Shown here one piece after another: positions 1 to 6,684 of a stretch of 14,502 nt of DNA; position 1 is the first letter of the stretch, and every line of letters starts with the position of its first letter. The stretch comes from Dunaliella salina. Its lineage: Eukaryota; Chlorophyta; Chlorophyceae; Chlamydomonadales; Dunaliellaceae. Below the pieces are notes generated by a model, which had not been told where the DNA came from, searched no databases, and saw only the letters and a program-made list of their open reading frames with translations. Location: positions 214,321-228,822 of the forward strand of contig MU069595.1 in the NCBI GenBank assembly GCA_002284615.2. The letters are read 5' to 3'. The position numbers and the translations under genes are program-made.

Positions 1-140
1 TGCTTGCCATTGGTTGCTGAAGCAAGAAGGAGTAGGCAAGCTGTTGTGCATTTTAAATTTCCAGCAGGCATGCCTTGTCGTGACAGGGTCGCCTGCCAAG
101 TGTCATTCCTTACTTTGCTGTCTGTATCTATAATCACAAG

Positions 141-217
141 CTACTTTCTGTGAGGCCGTGCTCCACAAGCTCCGCACCATCAAGCGTCGAAGGTTGCTCC
201 TGGAATGTCACCATCAG
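141..217 (+). CDS. Candidate upstream exon of the unidentified plus-strand gene
   Basis: A short open stretch runs from an AG at 139-140 to a donor-like CAG|GTTGAG at 217/218. It reads about 25 residues ending in KLRTIKRRRLLLECHHQ, a basic helical segment. The reading frame ends in phase 0 and can join the next exon at 565 (acceptor TTTTCAGAG) without breaking frame, giving a 347-bp intron. The segment is richer in GC and in Arg/Leu codons than the DNA around it. The acceptor is weak and an alternative GAG acceptor at 152-154 is possible. I do not recognise the segment on its own, so the exon is tentative. Confidence 0.35.
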
Positions 218-564
218 GTTGAGAATTGTCCCCAGCATGTGACATGTTACATGAGGAAATGGATGGAAGTGAGGACCTGTTACACCCTTCTCCAACTTTT
301 TTTTGAGCACATGTCTCAAGCATATCCATTTGGTGCCAAATCCTGCATTTCGGCTTCTGTTTGTTTCCAGCAAGAGGTGCAGGTTCCGTGGTCAAACAGG
401 GCTCTACAGCATAAGAAATTAAGGGCATGAGGCACAGCCCTTGTTTGTCCATTGTTTGCAAGGTTTTGCATGTAAATCCTGCACCCAAACAGCACAATAT
501 GACCGGTGGCTTGTAGTTGTCATGAATGAATACATCTCGTGTATGGGTGTTTTTGTTTTCAGAG

Positions 565-1320
565 CGCCGGCTGCTGGATACATGGGTGTGCCTCGCGCGA
601 CGTCATGGCATGCGCCCACACCAGTACACCACTTGGATCCGACGCAAGAATGGGCCCAACCTTTCGGTGTGGCGGCAGCGCGTGGATGGCACGCTGGGCT
701 GCGCTGCGCCGTGCGTGCTGTGCCAGCGGGAGCTGCTGCGCTTTGATATGCGCGTGCACTGCACCACGCCTGGTGATGGCTTCTTCAGGGGCAGGCTGGA
801 TGAGGAGGGCGCGCCCAGCTGCAAGCTCACGACAGGGCAGATGCGGCTGATGTTCAGGCAGTCGGGCAACCAGCAGGATGCCACTCAGGGGGGGAGGGGC
901 AACAGCAAGCAGCAGAAGGGCGGGAGAGAGGGGATGGGGAAGGAGCAGCAGAGCAGGGGTGCGCACGGCAAGGACTGGTTTCGCAAGGAGCAGCTGCGCA
1001 AGGAGCAGCAGCGGAAGGAGAAGTCAAGGCGGGAGGAGGCGGCCCGCATGCAGGCGGCCAAGAGGGAGGAGAGCAAGCAGCTGCAGGTAAGCATACAGCA
1101 GGCAGGGGACCTCATGTGCGAAGTGGAGCGAGGGCGGCAGGCAGACAACAACAGCAGCAGCAGCAGCAGCAGCGGCAGCAGCGTGGATGCAGGGGGTAGA
1201 CAGCCACGGCAGCAGTCGCCTCTGAGGCTGTGTGATGGGGCTCTGGAGGATAGCAGAGGTAGAAGGAGATGCAGCAGCAGTGGCAGTAGTGATAGCCGCA
1301 GCAGCAGCAGCAGCGGCGGC

Positions 1321-1358
<38 letters not shown>

Positions 1359-1527
1359 AGTTGGCGACAGGGGAGTGGAGAACAGGGCAGGGAGGTCTCC
1401 GCAGCATGTGCACCAGTGCACAGCTGTTGCTGAGAAGCATGCAAAGCTGATGGCTAAGCTCCAGGCATCGGGCGAGAAGCAGCCCCGCGGACGCAAGAAT
1501 CGGAAGAAGGGGGGAAAGAAGAAGTAG
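565..1527 (+). CDS. Terminal exon of an unidentified gene: PCxxC block, charged helix, Ser runs, basic tail
   Basis: This open frame of 320 codons ends at a TAG (1525-1527). It is preceded by a pyrimidine-rich acceptor, TTTTTGTTTTCAG, at 550-562; the exon could start at 563 or 565. Residues 1-98 look like a folded, conserved domain: WVCLARRHGM, WIRRKNGPNLSVWRQR, then LGCAAPCVLCQRELLRFD with Cys50 and Cys53, and a GAPSCKLTTGQMRLMF ending. The PCxxC followed by a helix and a hydrophobic strand resembles the second zinc motif of cytidine deaminase-like proteins, but no HxE partner is visible in this exon, so I do not call it an enzyme. Residues around 128-187 are Lys/Arg/Gln/Glu-rich, probably a long charged helix. 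Two serine-rich runs follow, and the protein ends in a strongly basic RKNRKKGGKKK, which suggests nuclear or nucleolar location. The gene's 5' end is not established. Confidence 0.72.
1087..1404 (+). other. Possible optional in-frame intron (318 bp) inside the terminal exon
   Basis: CTGCAG|GTAAGC at 1081-1092 is a near-consensus donor in phase 0. TCTCCGCAG ending at 1404 is a good phase-0 acceptor, so removal of 318 bases (106 codons) keeps the frame. Both AGC repeat tracts fall within this segment. Without it the charged helix would join directly to HVHQCTAVAEKHAKLMAKLQ. A second phase-0 acceptor would be CACCAG ending at 1416. The unspliced version is also fully open. Whether it is removed cannot be decided from sequence alone. 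Confidence 0.42.
1150..1357 (+). repeat. AGC/CAG triplet repeat tracts encoding serine runs
   Basis: Two tracts of AGC triplets lie at about 1150-1182 and 1297-1357, separated by non-repetitive sequence. In the gene's frame they give serine runs broken by Gly and Asp. The opposite strand reads GCT, giving poly-Ala, poly-Leu or poly-Cys shadows that are not genes. Length variation would stay in frame. Confidence 0.85.
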
Positions 1528-1760
1528 GAGGGAGATTTTGAAGGGAGCTGCAGGTTTGAGGGGCACATGGATGTGCTTGATGTAGGGTTGCATCGTTGAG
1601 GCACGGACTTCGTTGCTGCTTGTGCTTGGTTGCACCGAAGTGCCTGTATCGCTGTACAGGTTCCATGGTCTTCATGTACATTAGGGGAGGGGAGGATAGG
1701 CCCCTCCCATGATTGAGATGCTCAAGCTTCCTGGGAAAGTACTGGAATAAATTGCTACGA
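1528..1760 (+). other. 3' untranslated region with AATAAA signal
   Basis: The sequence after the TAG loses coding character. It contains a canonical AATAAA at 1746-1751, about 220 bases after the stop, which would place cleavage near 1765-1780. No TGTAA signal typical of Chlamydomonas-type algae is seen between the stop and this point. Confidence 0.5.
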
Positions 1761-2162
1761 CAGTTTCGAAGCAGTGGATGATGATGTGGCCTGCAACCAC
1801 TGACTGTGATTCACAAAAAACACCAGCTGGCAGACTGTTTCACCAGAATTGTGTTGCCGCGTGTTGTTCACTGTATTATTTTGACTCATGCTCCTTTGTC
1901 GATTTGTGTCAATCTTGCCTTGACTGGTCTTTTTTTTCACCGCTGCATCCAGCAAAAACTTATGTTTCCTTTTGTGATGGAAAATGCAATGGTCCATTCA
2001 TGACACAGCAGCTACCAAGTACCGGACTGGCATGCTAAAGGGAAGGGTCTCGGCACTCGAGGGAATGAAAGGCCTGCTCAATCAAGTGTGCAAAAGGGGG
2101 ATGTGAAGTCGAATGGATAACCGACTCAGAAAAGAGTAAGATAAAGTGAAAGGAAAACCTCT
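1761..2162. other. Intergenic DNA, no gene recognised
   Basis: No open frame here has coding character. The stretch contains GACTCAGAAAAGAGTAAGATA at 2123-2143, which recurs exactly at 2552-2572. The locus therefore already held two copies of this motif before the retroelement at 2176-2544 inserted beside one of them. Confidence 0.6.
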
Positions 2163-2175
2163 CAGAAAAGACTCA
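2163..2175. repeat. Target-site duplication, left copy (retroelement copy 1)
   Basis: CAGAAAAGACTCA here is repeated exactly at 2545-2557. The two copies bracket the truncated retrotransposon. This one touches the element's 3' tail. Confidence 0.8.
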
Positions 2176-2544
2176 AGGTTACAAGGTTACAATTGGGTTT
2201 GACCTTCAGCCAGGTTGTTTGGCTGCTCGGCCTGATGAACTGTTCCATCCAAAGAATAAATATCCATGAGATTAGAAATAAAACGATAAGTCTCATTAGT
2301 TTGGTCCTGTAAGAAATGAAAGACATCCTCAGAACTAGCCTGAGTGTAGTAAAAAGCGCCTGTCTCGTCTTGAAGAACTCTGTGAGCAGAGGGGAAATCA
2401 GAAAAGAGATGTTCATAAGTCCTTCTAAGAGAACACACAGGACCGCAGGAACAGAGGAACACAGCATGTTTTTCATCTTGAAGTCCCCCAAGGTCACATA
2501 TATCACAAACTGAAGTGTGCTCCTGCCAGAGTGATATCTCAACC
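2176..2544 (-). mobile_element. 5'-truncated non-LTR retrotransposon, copy 1
   Basis: A 369-bp insertion is bounded by 13-bp direct repeats at 2163-2175 and 2545-2557. On the minus strand it carries one open frame ending at TAA (2189-2187), whose protein contains a C-x2-C motif, then LQDEKHAVFLCSCG, then SLRRTYEHLF. That is the pattern of the zinc-knuckle-like end that follows the reverse transcriptase domain in many non-LTR elements (C..C....DE.H.LF.C......R). The stop is followed directly by a tandem tail, GTAACCTT twice, instead of poly(A), as in RTE-like clades whose 3' ends carry short repeats. The reverse transcriptase and endonuclease parts are missing, so this is a dead 3' fragment. 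The frame is intact over its whole length, which suggests a fairly recent insertion. Clade assignment is an inference. Confidence 0.82.
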
Positions 2545-2557
2545 CAGAAAAGACTCA
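2545..2557. repeat. Target-site duplication, right copy (retroelement copy 1)
   Basis: This is an exact repeat of CAGAAAAGACTCA from 2163-2175. It marks the truncated 5' end of copy 1, and the sequence beyond it continues the pre-insertion locus. Confidence 0.8.
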
Positions 2558-3766
2558 GAAAAGAGTAAGATACCAAGTAGGCAACGCACACGCACTGGTG
2601 GCACGTGGATTAAGGGTAAGGTTATAGGAAAGAAGCCACCAGTCTAAACGCATGACTGCTAGGCTGCAAATAAAGAAGGATCTGGCATGTAGCTTAGTTG
2701 TTGTGGTGTTGCTGCTGCGCAGCAAATCAAATGAATTAGTCAGCTGCACCAAAAAAGAGTGTGGAGTACAATATTTCCATAGCCCACTCTTTGTAGCATA
2801 TCAGACCAGTTGTGTAACATTGCAACAGATTTGAAAGATTTACCTGTCAGGACCAACCGACAGCACTCATGAAACGGAGTGCAATACTTCGGCAAAGTAG
2901 GAGAAAAAGCACTTAGACTCACATGTCGCGCGTATACAGTATCAGGGTGGCCTAATATTTAAAAAGGTAAAATTGGCCAGCGATGAGGAGTGCATGCACA
3001 ATGAGAGGGTCAAGTCCATTGAGGAAGGGGATACTTGCCTAACATCCTAGGTTGTTCAATGCTCTTCAATGAAGCAGAAAGTAGATGAGTTCTTGATGGC
3101 ACCTCTTTTAATCTCATGCTTCAACCCAGATAACAATACAGCAGAATAAAGTACTGTCATTAGATGTCATTGTAAGTACTGTTCTTTTTGGTACAACCTG
3201 TCTTGCTGTGGCGGCGTCCTGCTTTTGCTAGACGAGCTTCACCATGAGTTTCTGTTGCAAGTTTAACTTTACATGTGTCTTGATGCTCATGCACCTTGCA
3301 AACAGGATGAGAAATGATTGTCCACTCAGGGGAAGCACCTCATGTTCAACGTACAGAGTTCAGAGATTAATGCGTGTGCAAGCACGTGCGACTCGGAGCA
3401 GAATGAACCCCTCTCTCACTCTGCATAGATCACCTGCTAAACTGAGGGCCATCAATTGGGTCAGGTGACATGAGTTTTCAGCCTTCAGCCGTGTGTTTTG
3501 GCAGCTATTACTTGAAGCACAAGAAGCTTGAAAAGAGAGGAAGCAACTAAATCACAAAGAAAAGTTGGGTCCTCAAATAATGCTGCTTCAGAAAAGATGA
3601 CAAGCAGACAGCATCAGTGTTGGCTCAAAATTCAATGGGTTGACTGGGTCAAACTTGAAAGAAGCCACAACAGTTGACAGCGTCAACAGAATTGAAGCAA
3701 TAATGGACAGAGTTGAGGGGAACCAAAGGAAGAGCACAGACAAACAAGCCACGGCTTGTATGAACG
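2558..3766. other. Gene-poor DNA between retroelement copies 1 and 2
   Basis: I find no convincing exon. A weak trace of the retroelement tail may lie at about 3478-3515: the plus strand reads TTCAGCCTTCAGCC followed by TTTGGCAGCT, similar to the matching parts of copies 1 and 2, but it has no recognisable target duplication. CTGAGGGCCATCAATT at 3441-3456 recurs exactly at 4647-4662 and may mark another dispersed repeat. Confidence 0.5.
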
Positions 3767-3779
3767 AAACTGCACCTAG
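3767..3779. repeat. Target-site duplication, left copy (retroelement copy 2)
   Basis: AAACTGCACCTAG is repeated exactly at 4297-4309. It directly abuts the GTTACAAGGTTACAA tail of copy 2. Confidence 0.82.
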
Positions 3780-4296
3780 GTTACAAGGTTACAATGGGAA
3801 TTAAGCCTTCAGCCATTAAGTTTGGCTGCTCAGCTCTTACGCAACTGAAAAGACACTGAGAAAAGCTCAAGAAGAGAAAACACTCAGGTTGTGAGCAAAC
3901 AAAACAAGAGTGTTCAATAGCAACTCAGTACACGGGACACCAAACAATTCCTTAATAAATGTTGGTCAATAGCAAAGAACTTCTTTGAATCCAATAGCAG
4001 TGCAGCACTGAAAGCACCACACTATTCCTTAGCAATACAGCACTGCACAGTTCCATAGCAAAGTGTTGTTTCCATAGCAGAGTATCCAATAGCAGTGCAG
4101 CACGGAAAGGACCACACAATCCCTTAGCAGTACAGCACTGGAAGCGCTGCACAGTTCAATGCCAAAGTGTTGTTCCAATAGCAGTGCAGCACCGAAAGCA
4201 CCACACTGTTCCTTAGCAGTACAACACTGGAAGCACTGCACAATTCCATAGCAAGGTATTGCTTCCATAGCAGAGTATCCAATAGCAGTGCAGCAC
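3780..4296 (-). mobile_element. Retroelement copy 2 with a satellite-like body
   Basis: A 517-bp insertion lies between perfect 13-bp direct repeats. Its minus-strand 3' end reads AEQPNLMAEGLIPIVTL and a stop, then the tail TTGTAACCTTGTAAC. This matches the AEQPNNLAEG ending and tail of copy 1 and the LAEGLIP of copy 3. After about 100 bases of family sequence the element changes into a tandem array (3916-4296) that reaches the other target duplication. It is either a truncated LINE carrying a tandem repeat, or a non-autonomous SINE-like element that borrows the LINE 3' end. It shows no reverse transcriptase. Confidence 0.78.
3916..4296. repeat. Tandem array, unit about 89-104 bp
   Basis: CCAATAGCAGTGCAGCAC starts at 3991, 4086, 4175 and 4279, giving unit lengths of 95, 89 and 104 bp and a partial last unit. 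A more diverged unit precedes them from 3916. Within each unit shorter pieces recur, such as TTCCATAGCA, CCTTAGCAGTACAGCACTG and CACTGCACA, so the unit itself grew from smaller repeats. The minus-strand open frames over the array are shadows of the repeat. Confidence 0.88.
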
Positions 4297-4309
4297 AAAC
4301 TGCACCTAG
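4297..4309. repeat. Target-site duplication, right copy (retroelement copy 2)
   Basis: This is an exact repeat of AAACTGCACCTAG from 3767-3779. It begins where the last partial satellite unit stops, so the array lies inside the inserted DNA. Confidence 0.82.
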
Positions 4310-5295
4310 AAGCTCGCATATGGCACATTCAATTGAAACTGCGACTCAGACGCCGCCAATTCTCATGTAAGCCCCTAGGAAAGCGAACAGGGAACGCAAG
4401 GTCATCAACAGGGCCTTGGGGAACAAGAGGAGTTCCCAAGGAAGCCACAAAGGAGCTCCGGACATCCATGGACTAGAAGTTCCACTAAAAGTAGCAACAA
4501 AGCTCAAAACTCCTCTGCATGTACTCAGGGTGCTCCTACAGAGTGTCTCCAGCCGCCCCCTCCAACCCACCCCTCTCTTGCCTTCACATGCGTCCTCGCA
4601 TGCTCTACACGGGACAGCTGGCAAAGTGGCTCTTCTGGTCCTGCACCCCCTGAGGGCCATCAATTTAGGATAAAAGGATACAAAGGGCCAAGGCACTGCC
4701 TTTCTCCTCCACCAAAGTAGCAGTAAAAAGTAAGGTACATTGCTGTATCCGCCGAATACTACAACGGAAGGAAGAGTGTTTTTACTGTGTAGAAGGCTAG
4801 CAGAAGGAAGCTTCACCGCTTTCATCAGTCAAAACGCATCACTGCCTAAATTGTATCTGCCTACAAAGGCAGCAGAGTGGAAGCACAAAGGCCTCAGGTA
4901 ATGGCAATGGAAGCCTGCACTGGAATTCGAGCAGCATGCTCAAAGGAATGACCAAAAGGTCTATGCATGTAGCTTCACTTTCCTAGCGAAAGACACAGAG
5001 ACAGCTCCTGAGCATGGTGATCACACAAACAAGCTGGCCAAGTATCACCATATCATATCACCATGATGGTGGTGCTCCCCAGGAATTGGTCTGCTAAGCA
5101 AGTTTAGCATATGCAAACTCATTTCTGCCTTTGGAAGCCTTTCACTGTTCCAACGTTTCTTCCTCTTGGCTAAGGTAGGCGTGTGCAGAGGTCTCTCCAA
5201 TCACGCTTTAGGTTGCATGCTTACACACTGAGAGTTGTGACTTTCCACTGGCCAAAGCATGCATCTCAATGTTGTAAATGTGATTTTTAAGTTTT
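4310..5295. other. Gene-poor DNA, no exon recognised
   Basis: A 159-codon minus-strand open frame (4346-4825) has no recognisable domain, and I see no splice or composition signal that supports it. CTGAGGGCCATCAATT at 4647-4662 repeats the sequence at 3441-3456. Nothing else stands out. Confidence 0.5.
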
Positions 5296-5309
5296 CAACC
5301 AGGTCATCA
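5296..5309. repeat. Target-site duplication, left copy (retroelement copy 3)
   Basis: CAACCAGGTCATCA is repeated exactly at 5544-5557. The first C may belong to the element's tail, so the duplication is 13 or 14 bp. Confidence 0.78.
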
Positions 5310-5543
5310 AACAGGGAGCTGGACATGTTGCCCTCTCTGGTGACGCTAGGTGCTCGCTATTTGCACACGGTGTTGGACATGTTGCTTTCTTGGTGATGCT
5401 TTCAGAGCTGACCCGCTGTGTATACATGGTGCATCAATGTTTCTGGACGCTGATATTCCCCTTCCACAGATGGAGACATTCAAATCCCTATGTTTGCAGC
5501 TTTCTGGCTGAAGGCTTAATCCCCCCTGTAAACCTTCGTAAAC
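5310..5543 (+). mobile_element. 5'-truncated non-LTR retrotransposon, copy 3 (opposite orientation)
   Basis: A 234-bp insertion on the plus strand lies between 13-14 bp direct repeats. Its open frame reads HVAFLVMLSELTRCVYMVHQ and ends in FLAEGLIPPVNL. This aligns with the VFHFLQDQTNETYRFIS and LAEG segments of copy 1 and the MAEGLIP of copy 2. The tail TGTAAACCTTCGTAAACC is the same tandem motif with an extra A, so this is a diverged relative. The unit beginning GGACATGTTGC occurs twice, near 5321 and 5375, a small internal duplication. Confidence 0.75.
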
Positions 5544-5557
5544 CAACCAGGTCATCA
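5544..5557. repeat. Target-site duplication, right copy (retroelement copy 3)
   Basis: This is an exact repeat of CAACCAGGTCATCA from 5296-5309. It abuts the 3' tail of copy 3. Confidence 0.78.
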
Positions 5558-6204
5558 GATGGACAATCGCATTTAAGGATGGATTGGTGAAGGGGACAAC
5601 CCCCTTCCCTTGGCCCAAGGTCTTCTGCGAGATCTCCGCTTTTAGCGGATTTGGAAATCTTTCTCAAAAGTTTGTTTTTCATCCTCTTTTCCATAGTTGA
5701 TGTGGGGAGTGTTTTCACTGCCTGCGTAGTTTTTCTTTTCTTTTTGATGGCTGCAGAGGCACTTGGAATCCAATGTACGCAGTACGCCCTCCATTCTTCT
5801 AAGGAATGTGCTAGGTGAGTGTGGGATGGAGCTTTTTAATTTCAGTTGCTCCGAGCCACCATGTGTCTTTTTGGCTGCAGGTCTATCCCCATTGGATGCT
5901 CCGGGACCCAGAACCTGGCTGCAAGAAAAAAAATGTTCATTTCAGTTGTGTGACCAGAGATGACAAGCAAACTTGACAGAATGGGCATGAGTCCATGAGC
6001 AAACTAAATTCAGGTTGGCGGTCCAATCCTGGTTATATCCTGGTCATTCAAATTGGTTAAACGTATGCTCGGTGTTGGAGAAGAAGCACTTCGGGCAAAT
6101 GCTAGCATGAACTTTCTACTGTCATCTGTTCACACGTCGTGAGCTTGGAGATCACCACCCCAAAGCGACCAAGCAGCTCAGCTTCTCCGCACAGCTCCAC
6201 AAGA
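5558..6204. other. Region 3' of ERCC1; no confirmed gene
   Basis: On the minus strand the 3' untranslated region of ERCC1 should occupy the part just below 6205, but I see no clear AATAAA or TGTAA there. A lysine-rich minus-strand stretch runs from about 5750 down to 5600 (AIKKKRKTTQ, then MEKRMKNKLLRKISKSAKSG). It is preceded by CCTCTGCAG, an acceptor-like sequence, and could be an exon of a small basic protein. On the plus strand, GATGGCTGCAG at 5747-5757, CTAG|GTGAGT at 5811-5820 and TTTTTGGCTGCAG ending near 5880 could frame a small exon and a 66-bp intron. The two readings overlap and exclude each other. Neither protein is recognisable. Confidence 0.3.
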
Positions 6205-6684
6205 TCACGCCCCCTCCAGCTGGTCCTCCTCGTCATCCTCATGCCCCAGGCCATCCGCGTCCACACCTTGACCAGGGCGGTTGATGTCAACAGGTTCAAT
6301 GCCTGCAGCACAGCCATGCGCCGACGCATGGGTCTGCATCTGGGTGGCCATAAACCGCAGATCATCCTCCGGATGGGGCTGCCTGGATGGTCTGCCAGGT
6401 CCTTGCACTGGCGGCCGGGCCTGATGGCCCCCACCGCTGTGCACGTTCTGAGCAGCTGAGGACGGCTCCTGTGATCGCCCAGGATATGGTTGCTGTTGCT
6501 GGCTTTGCTGCTGCTGCCGTTGCTGCTGCTGGCTCTGCTGGCTCTGCTGTTCCTGCCGTCCCTGCTGCTGCTGCTGCCGTTGCTGCTGCTGCCGTTGCTG
6601 TGGAGTAGGCTGCTTGACAGGAGAGGGTGCAGCTGCCGATGTCTTTTTGAAGGGGATCTGGAAGGCTTCCACAAGGCGAGCAAC
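6205..6684 (-). CDS. ERCC1: ERCC1 terminal exon: end of HhH2 plus a 140-residue Gln-rich tail
   Basis: The acceptor GCAAGCAG|GTT (AG at 6686-6685) enters in phase 0 and gives [20 protein letters not shown], the end of the second helix-hairpin-helix. The Phe of IPF matches human F293, near the normal end of the animal protein. The frame then continues for about 140 residues: glutamine runs from CAG repeats (6489-6601), a Pro/Gly-rich linker, and an acidic end [18 protein letters not shown], stop TGA at 6207-6205. Plant ERCC1 proteins also have a C-terminal extension, but a polyglutamine one is unusual. Confidence 0.92.
   Translation of the reverse strand, partial: VARLVEAFQIPFKKTSAAAPSPVKQPTPQQRQQQQRQQQQQGRQEQQSQQSQQQQRQQQQSQQQQPYPGRSQEPSSAAQNVHSGGGHQARPPVQGPGRPSRQPHPEDDLRFMATQMQTHASAHGCAAGIEPVDINRPGQGVDADGLGHEDDEEDQLEGA

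Noticed and set aside
1579..1592. TAGGGTTGCA in the 3' UTR of the first gene as a third hAT end
   Set aside because: Only a partial match to the terminus, with no inverted partner and no 8-bp duplication nearby.
885..1635. Long minus-strand open frames opposite the plus-strand terminal exon, with poly-Leu, poly-Ala and poly-Cys
   Set aside because: They are shadows of the AGC repeats and of a GC-rich coding strand. The plus strand has the folded-domain pattern, the acceptor and the basic C-terminus.
3478..3515. Fourth copy of the retroelement 3' end
   Set aside because: Similarity is limited to about 25 bases, without a tandem tail or target duplication. It is mentioned only as a weak trace.
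4029..4328. Minus-strand open frame rich in Cys and Leu over the tandem array
   Set aside because: The protein repeats with the DNA unit and has no domain. It is a by-product of the satellite.
4346..4825. 159-codon minus-strand open frame
   Set aside because: No recognisable motif, no clear splice or poly(A) context and no coding-like composition. Chance is the simplest reading.
5033..5075. ATCACCATATCATATCACCATGATGG as a palindromic or regulatory site
   Set aside because: It is not a true palindrome when checked base by base, only a few overlapping ATCACCAT copies.
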